This document shows positions 1-6,015 of a DNA stretch of 8,279 bases, piece after piece. The notes under the pieces were generated by a model, which was not told the origin of the DNA, made no database searches, and worked only from the letters and a program-made list of their open reading frames with translations. The position numbers and the translations under genes were made by a program. How positions within the stretch are numbered: the stretch's first letter is position 1; every line of letters begins with the position of its first letter. The DNA lies in contig JAIRUG010000028.1 of NCBI GenBank assembly GCA_031254535.1, positions 1 through 8,279 on the forward strand, written 5' to 3'. The stretch comes from Rickettsia sp. Lineage in GTDB: Bacteria > Pseudomonadota > Alphaproteobacteria > Rickettsiales > Rickettsiaceae.

Positions 1-287
1 TACTTAAATAGCCTGAATGCCATTAGCTGATCAACAGTACTTTGATGTTCCAATAACAAAAAAATATAGCCATCAGTGTCATTAAACTTAACAGAAAATA
101 ATACGTCCGAGATACTTTCAGAAAGGTCTGGCTCAATAAAACTATCTTTTTCTAATTTTAAAGTTGTACTATCGATTAAGGCCAGCACATCCTTAGGCAA
201 ATGAGTTGCCAAAAACTCTTTAGCAACTATTGGATTCTCCATAGATTTACGAAAGATTTTGTCGTGCTTAGGTTTGTCTTGGGTCAT
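1..287 (-). CDS. Rpn/YhgA-family recombination-promoting nuclease (putative transposase), N-terminal part, cut by window edge
   Basis: The minus strand is open from an ATG at 287-285 to the left edge (95 codons, no stop), so the 3' part of the gene lies outside the window. The start MTQDKPKHDKIFRKSMENP and the later block LLLEHQSTVDQLMAFRLFK are characteristic of the Rpn (RpnA-E, YhgA-like, transposase_31) family. Its members are PD-(D/E)XK-fold DNA endonucleases that raise RecA-independent recombination. The expected catalytic layout is visible: D61 in SDVLFSVKF and the E80-x-Q82 pair in LLEHQS. Full-length members are around 280-300 residues, so about one third is present. The gene is co-directional with glyS but separated from it by 163 bp containing a palindromic repeat, so a shared transcript is uncertain. 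Rickettsiaceae genomes carry many copies, often degraded; whether this one is intact cannot be judged here. Confidence 0.85.
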   Translation of the reverse strand, partial: MTQDKPKHDKIFRKSMENPIVAKEFLATHLPKDVLALIDSTTLKLEKDSFIEPDLSESISDVLFSVKFNDTDGYIFLLLEHQSTVDQLMAFRLFK

Positions 288-347
288 ATTAGTTATATAA
301 TTTTATAGCCACCCGCAATTATAAATTTAAAATATAAAATAGCCTGG

Positions 348-439
348 CGTCTATTAGCGAGACTACGCAAGTAGGTCGTGGCAATTTCTAACCATTTTCC
401 TGGATTGCTTCGTTGACCTACAGTCTCCTCGCAATGACG
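348..439. repeat. Rickettsial-type palindromic element, copy 1 (intergenic)
   Basis: A 92-bp imperfect palindrome fills most of the gap between the Rpn-like gene and glyS, beginning 9 bp (441-449 side) from the glyS stop. The right end is CCTCGCAATGACG; the left end is the variant CGTCTATTAGCGAG, which also forms the right end of copy 4. Inside are a side hairpin with stem CTAC/GTAG and a GCAA loop (363-374 region), an eroded inner stem (GCAAT/ATTGC) and a second side hairpin, GAC-CTACA-GTC (near 415-425). The core words GCAATCC and GACGAAGC-like match the other copies in this window. No T-run follows, so it is not a classical intrinsic terminator, although a transcript of glyS would fold here. 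The rest of the 288-450 gap shows only AT-rich DNA. Confidence 0.8.
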
Positions 440-450
440 TTTTGTACTAA

Positions 451-2463
451 TCATAAAACACTAAATTTTGCTAATTTATCAAATAATTGCGTAACCATTT
501 TTAGCAACAATAAACGATTATTGGCAATTCTATGATCTTCATCTTTAACCATCAGATTATCAAAAAAATCATTAATAGGTTTCAACATTTCTAGTAATAA
601 GCTAAGTGCCTTGGTAAAATCCTTTTCGGCAATGGAGTTGTCTATTTGTGTAGAAATACTTTCCAATGATAAAAATAATTGTTGTTCATATTGTGAAATA
701 AAAGCGTTTTGATTAACTTCTCCTTCTATATTATTACCTTCTAGTATATTATTTGCTCTTTTGTAAATAGTTAATAAATTCTCACCATCCACTCCAGCAA
801 GAAACTTTTGTAAAGTACTAAGCTTTATTTCGCTAACCATTAAATCTTCTTCAATATCAAAATCAAGCACTGCATTAATCAACGATAGATCATAGTGATT
901 CTTGAAATAATATTTGGCTCTTTCTTCTAAAAACTCTAAGATTATCTGGCTACTTTTATTACAGCTTATGTTTTCTTTAGAGTATAGCTGAACTACATAT
1001 GCAACTAATTGCTTAATATTGATAGTTAGTTTATTAGCTAAAATTATCCTAATAATACCTAATGCTTGGCGTCTGAGTGAGTAAGGATCTCTTGAACCAC
1101 TTGGCTCTTCTCCTATTAATATCAAACCTACTAAACTATCCAATTTATCAGCAATTGCCAATATTGCACTATTTCCCATTGGTAAACTATCCGATGGACC
1201 CTGTGGCTTATAATGATCTCTTATTGCCAAGGCAATCTGATCATTTAATCCTTCGGCTTTGGCGTAATAATATCCCATAATACCTTGCAGTTCAGGAAAT
1301 TCTCCCACCATTTCAGTTGTTAGGTCACTTTTACAGAGTCTAGCTGCTAGTTGCAAATCCTGATTTCCTAACATTATATAATTACAAATATCAGATATTC
1401 TCTCAGTTTTTTGTTTTATACTACCAATTCTTGCATGGAAAGTTATCTGTGCAAGTTTTGGCAATTTTGATTCTAAACTATCAGATAAATCCTGCTGATA
1501 AAAATATAAAGCATCAGATAGTCTAGCATCTAATACCTTTTCGTTACCACTTACTATAATATTTTGATCATGTGGCATATTACTAACAAAAAGAAAATAA
1601 GGGGCAAAATTACCAGCTTTATCAAAAACACTAAAATATTTTTGATGTGTACGCATTGAGCTAACTAGTACTTCACTAGGTAACTGCAAAAATATCTCAG
1701 GTATTTTACCGACCATAACCACTGGCAATTCTACTAGCCCTGTTACTTCTTCTAACAATTTTTCATCGTCTTTGATAACTAGATCAAGAGATTTTACTAT
1801 TTTTGATAGCTGGCTTTTAATTATTTCCTTGCGTTCTTGTTGGTCAATAATGACATTACTCTCCCGCAGCTTGTTCTGGTATTCAGAAAAACTGTGTATA
1901 GTAATCGGTTCAGGACTAATAAATCTATGCCCAAAGGTAATATTATTTGTCGTCAAATGACCATATTTAATTGCTAGTATCTCTCCATCAAATATACATA
2001 AAATATTCCTAAGCGGTCTAATCCAACTTATATCATAATTCCCCCAATACATAGATTTTGACCAAATATACTTACTAATTGCTTTAGGAATTATCTCTTG
2101 CAATAATACTCGTATATCGGTTTCTGTGGTACTCTTTACTATTATATAATATAATTGCCCTTGCACTAATAGCGTAGATAATTTATTTTGTTCAATATTA
2201 TTTGCTCGACAAAACCCTTCTATAGCCTGCAATGGTGCTGAAACTTTTGGTCCTCTTATGGTAATTTCTTTTGGTGGTATAAATTTCGGTAAATTTGTAA
2301 TATGTACAGCAATTCTCCTAGAGCCAACATATACTTGAACATCAGCAACTAACTCATTCTCTTGCAAGATTGTCGTAAATATGGTTTTATAAGATTCTGC
2401 TGCATTTTTCTGCATTAAAGCTGGTATCTCTTCGCTAAAAAGTTCCAGTAATAACTTACTCAT
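451..2463 (-). CDS. glyS: Glycine--tRNA ligase beta subunit
   Basis: Beta subunit of the bacterial alpha2beta2 glycyl-tRNA synthetase, which binds tRNA-Gly through its C-terminal region while the alpha subunit makes glycyl-adenylate. The 670-residue length is normal for the family. Recognisable blocks in order are [15 protein letters not shown] at the N-terminus, the segment around residues 240-277 ([10 protein letters not shown], then [10 protein letters not shown]), [16 protein letters not shown] at 386-401, [18 protein letters not shown] at about 430-447 and the invariant [13 protein letters not shown] near 457-469. The C-terminal ~150 residues correspond to the anticodon-binding region. 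The start at 2463 is supported by the conserved first residues, an upstream GAAGAG ribosome-binding site and an ATGA overlap with the glyQ stop, which implies translational coupling. A palindromic repeat lies just past the stop. No frameshift or missing motif was seen. Confidence 0.97.
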   Translation of the reverse strand: MSKLLLELFSEEIPALMQKNAAESYKTIFTTILQENELVADVQVYVGSRRIAVHITNLPKFIPPKEITIRGPKVSAPLQAIEGFCRANNIEQNKLSTLLVQGQLYYIIVKSTTETDIRVLLQEIIPKAISKYIWSKSMYWGNYDISWIRPLRNILCIFDGEILAIKYGHLTTNNITFGHRFISPEPITIHSFSEYQNKLRESNVIIDQQERKEIIKSQLSKIVKSLDLVIKDDEKLLEEVTGLVELPVVMVGKIPEIFLQLPSEVLVSSMRTHQKYFSVFDKAGNFAPYFLFVSNMPHDQNIIVSGNEKVLDARLSDALYFYQQDLSDSLESKLPKLAQITFHARIGSIKQKTERISDICNYIMLGNQDLQLAARLCKSDLTTEMVGEFPELQGIMGYYYAKAEGLNDQIALAIRDHYKPQGPSDSLPMGNSAILAIADKLDSLVGLILIGEEPSGSRDPYSLRRQALGIIRIILANKLTINIKQLVAYVVQLYSKENISCNKSSQIILEFLEERAKYYFKNHYDLSLINAVLDFDIEEDLMVSEIKLSTLQKFLAGVDGENLLTIYKRANNILEGNNIEGEVNQNAFISQYEQQLFLSLESISTQIDNSIAEKDFTKALSLLLEMLKPINDFFDNLMVKDEDHRIANNRLLLLKMVTQLFDKLAKFSVL

Positions 2464-3446
2464 ATTAACTCTTCTTTATAGTCAATTGATGAGAAATTGG
2501 TGACGTCGTTACTCGTCGCTCGCCTATTACATATAGGCTTCGCTCCATCGCTCCTGCTACCCAATTCTCCTGAATTGACTATATCTTCTAATTCTAACCA
2601 TTTATTACAGCATATTTTTGCCAAATTACGTATCCTGAGTATGTAAGATGCTCTCTCTGTTACACTAATTACTTCCCGAGCATTTAACAGGTTAAAGAGA
2701 TGGCTAGCTTGAATACAATAATCATAAGCTGGCAACGGTAAATCTGCAGCAACTAATTCATTACATTGTTTCTCACTATCAATAAAATGTTGGGATAATA
2801 TTGCTATATCAGCCAATTCTAAATTAAACTTCGAAAATTGTTTTTCAGCGACAAAATCTACTTCACCATATGTTAAAGCCTTTTCTCCAGTTTGACCATT
2901 CCAATCAAGATTTTTTACCTCATTGATTCCTTGTATGTAAAGTGCTAGACGTTCTAAACCGTAGGTAATTTCACCAGGCACTGGACGACAGTCAATACCA
3001 CCAATTTGTTGCATATAAGTAAATTGTGATATTTCCATACCATCACACCATATTTCCCAACCAAGCCCAGCAGCACCAAGACTAGGCGACTCCCAATCAT
3101 CTTCAACAAACCTGATATCATGTTTCTGTAAATCTATACCAAGACATTCAAGACTTTTTAAATATAGTTGTTGTATATCATCAGGAGATGGTTTTAGTAT
3201 AACCTGAAATTGATAATAATGCTGCATTCTATTAGGATGCAGAGCATACCTACTATCATGAGGACGCCGAGAAGGCTGAACGTAAGCTACAAACCAAGGT
3301 TTCTTACCAAGAGTTCGTAGTACAGTGGCAGGGTGAAAGGTACCAGCTCCAACATGGGCATCATATGGTTGCAAAATTGCACAACCATAATCTTGCCAGT
3401 AATTCTGTAAGGTCAAGATAATTTGCTGAAATGATAATTTTTGCAT
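2460..3446 (-). CDS. glyQ: Glycine--tRNA ligase alpha subunit with a palindrome-encoded C-terminal tail
   Basis: Alpha (catalytic) subunit of the heterotetrameric glycyl-tRNA synthetase. The body carries the family's class II core: [19 protein letters not shown] at the N-terminus, [19 protein letters not shown] (26-44), [19 protein letters not shown] (55-73), the motif-2-like stretch [19 protein letters not shown] (113-131) and [14 protein letters not shown] (159-172). The conserved part ends near residue 288, about the full length I expect for rickettsial GlyQ. Residues 289-323 are then encoded exactly by a 105-bp palindrome, followed by five residues (KEELI) and TGA. The total of 328 residues is therefore about 40 longer than expected. 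The stop overlaps the glyS start (ATGA), so coupling is retained. A TATAAT -10 box lies about 35 bp upstream of the start codon. The start codon has no clear Shine-Dalgarno sequence. Confidence 0.97.
   Translation of the reverse strand: MQKLSFQQIILTLQNYWQDYGCAILQPYDAHVGAGTFHPATVLRTLGKKPWFVAYVQPSRRPHDSRYALHPNRMQHYYQFQVILKPSPDDIQQLYLKSLECLGIDLQKHDIRFVEDDWESPSLGAAGLGWEIWCDGMEISQFTYMQQIGGIDCRPVPGEITYGLERLALYIQGINEVKNLDWNGQTGEKALTYGEVDFVAEKQFSKFNLELADIAILSQHFIDSEKQCNELVAADLPLPAYDYCIQASHLFNLLNAREVISVTERASYILRIRNLAKICCNKWLELEDIVNSGELGSRSDGAKPICNRRATSNDVTNFSSIDYKEELI
2469..2474 (-). promoter_or_regulatory. Ribosome-binding site of glyS
   Basis: The minus strand reads GAAGAG five bases before the glyS ATG, a good Shine-Dalgarno match in a window where most starts lack one. 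It lies inside the last codons of glyQ, only 3 bp beyond the end of the palindromic insertion, so the insertion left the translation signal of the downstream subunit intact. Confidence 0.6.
2478..2582. repeat. Protein-coding palindromic element inside glyQ (RPE-like)
   Basis: A 105-bp palindrome centred on 2530. The outer arms are ATAGTCAATT (2478-2487) and AATTGACTAT (2573-2582). The next arms, GAGAAATTGG and CCAATTCTCC, pair with one offset, the middle arms pair poorly, and the centre closes as GCCTAT (2522-2527) with ATAGGC (2533-2538). All arms share one centre of symmetry. It is 35 codons long and in frame, so it encodes glyQ residues 289-323 without a stop on the coding strand. Insertion of palindromes into reading frames as peptide-coding segments is established for Rickettsia palindromic elements; this copy shares little sequence with the four intergenic palindromes here and seems to be a different family. 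The RPE family number cannot be assigned by eye. Confidence 0.85.
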
Positions 3447-3478
3447 ATTGGTAAATTTATTTGCTCTTCCGAAAAAAT

Positions 3479-3484
3479 ATTATA
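3479..3484 (-). promoter_or_regulatory. Candidate -10 box for glyQ-glyS
   Basis: The minus strand reads TATAAT here, which would start a transcript near 3472 with a leader of about 25 bases before the glyQ ATG. No good -35 hexamer is seen at 17 bp. The site lies just outside the neighbouring palindrome (3509-3600), whose end would occupy the -35 to -60 region. Confidence 0.35.
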
Positions 3485-3508
3485 GCTAATCCGATTAGTA
3501 TTACTCCC

Positions 3509-3600
3509 TCATTGCGAGACCATGTAATGGTCGAAGCAATCCATTTCTAATTACTTTTCTGGATTGCTTCGTCGCCACTAAAGTGGCTCACTCGCAATGA
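3509..3600. repeat. Rickettsial-type palindromic element, copy 2 (intergenic)
   Basis: The best-preserved copy of the intergenic family. The outer stem is TCATTGCGAG (3509-3518) with CTCGCAATGA (3591-3600). The left side hairpin is GACCAT-GTA-ATGGTC (3518-3532). The inner stem is CGAAGCAATCCA (about 3532-3543) with TGGATTGCTTCG (3560-3571), closing a ~16-base loop. The right side hairpin is GCCACT-AA-AGTGGC (3574-3587). The strand can therefore fold into a four-way, cloverleaf-like junction as DNA or RNA. It sits between the end of holC and the glyQ promoter region. The stretch 3447-3673 contains no gene. Confidence 0.85.
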
Positions 3601-3617
3601 CGTATGCAACCCAGGCA

Positions 3618-3646
3618 TCATTGCGAGGAGCAGCTTTGCTGCGACA
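3618..3646. repeat. Half copy of the intergenic palindromic element
   Basis: TCATTGCGAG is followed by a side hairpin GCAGC-TTT-GCTGC (3630-3642) and then GACAAAGTGATA, where complete copies have GACGAAGCAATCC. The sequence diverges from there and the second half is missing. It lies 27 bp from the holC stop, so its hairpin would form in the holC transcript, but there is no T-run to make it an intrinsic terminator. Confidence 0.6.
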
Positions 3647-3673
3647 AAGTGATACTAGCCTAGTTAGCTATAT

Positions 3674-4135
3674 TTAAATCTTACTCCATGTTCCCATTGG
3701 ATTCTGTTTATAACAATCAATTGTCGGAGTTGCAATAGTTAGTTCATTTATTGCTTTAATTACTAAACTTAAATTATCTAAGGCATCGTATATTATAATT
3801 ATTCTTTGAAAGTGGGCAATATAATGTTTGTTACTAAGAATTTCTTGTATATCAAATGGTGCAATGATTATTAGGATACTAGCTTGATTAGGATTTTCTA
3901 ACTGATGAGTAATATAGACTGGTTGTTTCTCTGGTAATGGATCAAGTTTACTGCCATGCGGAATAAACTGCTTTCTAGAATAAGTCCATATCATATTGTT
4001 TAGTAATTCTTGTACCTCAATATCTGGAGCTAAAACCACAATTCTCAAATTGTTATGATAAGATTTTTCTACTAAAAGGCAGCTTGTTTTATATAGCAAT
4101 CCTTCAGCAGTATGATAAAGACTAAATTGTTGCAT
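3674..4135 (-). CDS. holC: DNA polymerase III chi subunit
   Basis: Chi is a small accessory subunit of the clamp-loader complex that links DNA polymerase III to single-strand-binding protein. The 153 residues fit the family (about 140-155). The N-terminal MQQFSLYHT begins the fold; the diagnostic block is IWTYSRKQFIPHG at 49-61 (family: LWTF....FIPHG), followed by QPVYIT at 71-76 (family: QPVLLT), and then hydrophobic strands ILIIIAPF and RIIIIYD with the helix that ends the domain. The start is supported by an AAGAGAA ribosome-binding site seven bases upstream. It lies 33 bp downstream of prmC and is probably the last gene of the rluD-prmC-holC operon. Sequence divergence is high, as usual for this family, but the block pattern is convincing. 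Confidence 0.88.
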   Translation of the reverse strand: MQQFSLYHTAEGLLYKTSCLLVEKSYHNNLRIVVLAPDIEVQELLNNMIWTYSRKQFIPHGSKLDPLPEKQPVYITHQLENPNQASILIIIAPFDIQEILSNKHYIAHFQRIIIIYDALDNLSLVIKAINELTIATPTIDCYKQNPMGTWSKI

Positions 4136-4140
4136 GATTA

Positions 4141-4147
4141 TTCTCTT
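4141..4147 (-). promoter_or_regulatory. Ribosome-binding site of holC
   Basis: The minus strand reads AAGAGAA ending 5 bases before the holC ATG, with the GAG core seven bases away. This supports the start at 4135. Confidence 0.5.
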
Positions 4148-4168
4148 TTCTAAATCTTAAGTAATTTA

Positions 4169-5053
4169 TCAATTATAGTTATAGTTGCTGTCAACTATCA
4201 ATAGTCCTCTATCTAAACCTTCTAAATCCTTATACACTTGCAGAACCGTATAGCCATGACTTACAAAAATTTCTGTAACAGATGCCGCTTGATTAAAGCC
4301 AATTTCTAAAAATAATTTACCGTTCTGTTTTAAAAACCCCTTAGCTTCTTTAGCAATTATGTAATATGACGATAAACCATTATTTTCGGCAAATAAGGCT
4401 AAGTGTGGTTCGTATTTTAGAGTCTCAGGAGACATATAAACACTATCATCAAAGGAAATATATGGTGGATTACTTACGATGATATCAAATTCTTGCTTTG
4501 CTAAATTCTCAAACCAGTTACTATTAATTATTTTAAATCTATCAAAAACCTTATATTTTATAGCATTTTGCCGAGCAATAGCAATAGCTTCATTACTTAT
4601 ATCAGTAGCAGTTACATTGACATTGATATTAGCATTTAGCATTTCTAGTAATAAGTTTACAGCAATACAACCGCTACCAGTGCCAAGTTCCAATATTGCT
4701 AGCTCTTCCTTGAATAAACAATTTTTTTCAACATCCTTTAAAATTGCATCTACAATAGTCTCTGTATCTTGCCGAGGAATAAGCACTTTATCATTTATAA
4801 TAAATTGGTAACTATAAAATTCTTTATATCCTACAATATAGGCTATTGGCTCTAGTGATCTACGTTTATTAACCAAATTTACAAAAATAGTTTGTTGTTG
4901 CTGTGTCAATTCTTCCTCTGACCTTGCTAGTAAATACTCAATAGATTTATCAGTCGCATGTTGCATCAATATGCGTGATTCTAAATTAGCTGATTTAATA
5001 CCTACTGCTTGCAATTCGCTAGTAGCAAAAATTAAGGATTCTTTTATACTCAT
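4169..5053 (-). CDS. prmC: Peptide chain release factor N5-glutamine methyltransferase (stand-alone)
   Basis: PrmC (HemK) uses S-adenosylmethionine to methylate the glutamine of the GGQ motif in release factors 1 and 2, which speeds termination. The N-terminal helical domain (1-85) ends with EPIAYIVGYKEFY (68-80), followed by LIPRQDTE (91-98; family PRPETE, so here with two changes). The Rossmann methyltransferase domain has LELGTGSGCIA (121-131, motif I), TATDIS (148-153), the substrate-binding SNPPYIS (194-200) and LEIGFNQ (249-255). The C-terminus KDLEGLDRGLLI matches the usual end. The 294 residues equal a complete PrmC. Published Rickettsia proteins of this type are fused to a C-terminal TrmB tRNA m7G46 methyltransferase domain; no such domain follows here. 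The start overlaps the rluD stop by ATGA, so translation is probably coupled; there is no separate Shine-Dalgarno sequence. Confidence 0.95.
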   Translation of the reverse strand: MSIKESLIFATSELQAVGIKSANLESRILMQHATDKSIEYLLARSEEELTQQQQTIFVNLVNKRRSLEPIAYIVGYKEFYSYQFIINDKVLIPRQDTETIVDAILKDVEKNCLFKEELAILELGTGSGCIAVNLLLEMLNANINVNVTATDISNEAIAIARQNAIKYKVFDRFKIINSNWFENLAKQEFDIIVSNPPYISFDDSVYMSPETLKYEPHLALFAENNGLSSYYIIAKEAKGFLKQNGKLFLEIGFNQAASVTEIFVSHGYTVLQVYKDLEGLDRGLLIVDSNYNYN

Positions 5054-5988
5054 GTGATTATTTCTATAATATCTGGCGGTAGAGGTGATTCAAATTCTAA
5101 TAATTTACCACTCACCGGGTGGGAAAAACTTATATACCAAGAATGTAATGCTTGCCTCTTGAAATTTACTAGTTTTTGTTGTACAATGCTATAATTGTAG
5201 CTAACTTTCTTGCTATTCTTACCATAAGTTTGATCTCCTACTACAGAATGTTTTAAATGACTCAACTGTACTCTAATTTGATGAGTTCGTCCGGTAGTAA
5301 GCCGACATTCTAACATACTTATAATACTATTAAAAAATATTTCTTCTGTCTTATAATGAGTAATTGCCTCTTTACCACCAAATTTTAAAATAGTCATTTT
5401 TTGCCGTAAGATACGGTCTCTGCCGATATTATTTCTTATGACTCCTTCTTGTGGATTGATAATACCCCAAACTAGTGCTTTATATTTGCGTATAAGATTA
5501 CGACTTTCTATCTGCTTTGCAAGATGTACATGGACAAAATTATTTTTTGCTACCACCATAAGTCCTGATGTATCTTTATCCAAACGATGAACAATACCAG
5601 GTCTTTCCACCCCTCCTATGGTAGATAAAGATTTTGCATGGTGTAATAGGGCATTTACCAAAGTATCCTGGTGGTTACCACTACCAGGATGTACTGTCAT
5701 ACCAGCTATTTTATTAATCACCATTAAATCTTCATCTTCATAAAAAATATCAAGTTTAATATCAGCTTCCTGCATCGTTAAAGGGTTAGGCTCTTTAAAA
5801 AATACTGAAATAATGTCATTCTCCTTGACCTTAAAGTTAGAATCAGAAATAATCAAACTGTTAACCTGTACTTGGAAGTCACTTATCATCTTTTGAACTT
5901 GGCTTCTAGATGTTTTAGTGATAAGACTTACCAAAGCCTTATCAAGTCTAAATCCATCTAGATTTTTGGGTATGTTATATTCTTCCAT
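5050..5988 (-). CDS. rluD: 23S rRNA pseudouridine synthase, RluA/RluD type
   Basis: Isomerises uridine to pseudouridine in large-subunit rRNA; RluD modifies positions 1911, 1915 and 1917 of helix 69 (E. coli numbering). Residues 14-60 form an S4 RNA-binding domain (RLDKALVSLITKTSRSQVQKM). The catalytic domain has MTVHPGSGN (97-105), the catalytic motif HRLDKDTSGLMV (134-145, with nucleophilic D137), TTGRTHQIRVQ (231-241) and the closing segment RQALHSWYISFSHPVSGK (278-295). The 312-residue length fits RluD. RluC is the main alternative: it has the same core but usually a longer N-terminal lead before S4. This assignment rests on the short N-terminus. It is the first gene of the leftward rluD-prmC-holC group and is divergent from the uracil-DNA glycosylase gene with only 27 bp between the starts. 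Confidence 0.88.
   Translation of the reverse strand: MEEYNIPKNLDGFRLDKALVSLITKTSRSQVQKMISDFQVQVNSLIISDSNFKVKENDIISVFFKEPNPLTMQEADIKLDIFYEDEDLMVINKIAGMTVHPGSGNHQDTLVNALLHHAKSLSTIGGVERPGIVHRLDKDTSGLMVVAKNNFVHVHLAKQIESRNLIRKYKALVWGIINPQEGVIRNNIGRDRILRQKMTILKFGGKEAITHYKTEEIFFNSIISMLECRLTTGRTHQIRVQLSHLKHSVVGDQTYGKNSKKVSYNYSIVQQKLVNFKRQALHSWYISFSHPVSGKLLEFESPLPPDIIEIIT
5973..5981 (+). promoter_or_regulatory. Candidate extended -10 promoter for the uracil-DNA glycosylase gene
   Basis: The plus strand reads TGTTATATT, a TG-n plus TATATT extended -10 pattern, inside the first codons of the divergent rluD. Transcription would start near 5988, giving a leader of about 28 bases before the ATG at 6016. 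There is no clear -35 box, which extended -10 promoters can lack. In such AT-rich DNA chance matches are common. Confidence 0.3.
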
Positions 5989-6015
5989 TAGCTGAAATAT
6001 TTTTTAAATAATAAA

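Noticed and set aside
348..439. Palindromic elements as intrinsic terminators or a CRISPR array
   Set aside because: No T-run follows the stems on either strand, and copies are scattered with no regular spacers, so neither fits.
1077..1280. 67-codon plus-strand open frame inside glyS (and a similar one at 1772-1960)
   Set aside because: Both are antisense to conserved GlyS sequence and show no signal for translation.
4479..4811. 110-codon plus-strand open frame inside prmC
   Set aside because: Antisense shadow of the PrmC methyltransferase domain, with Ser/Leu/Ile-rich composition typical of such shadows.
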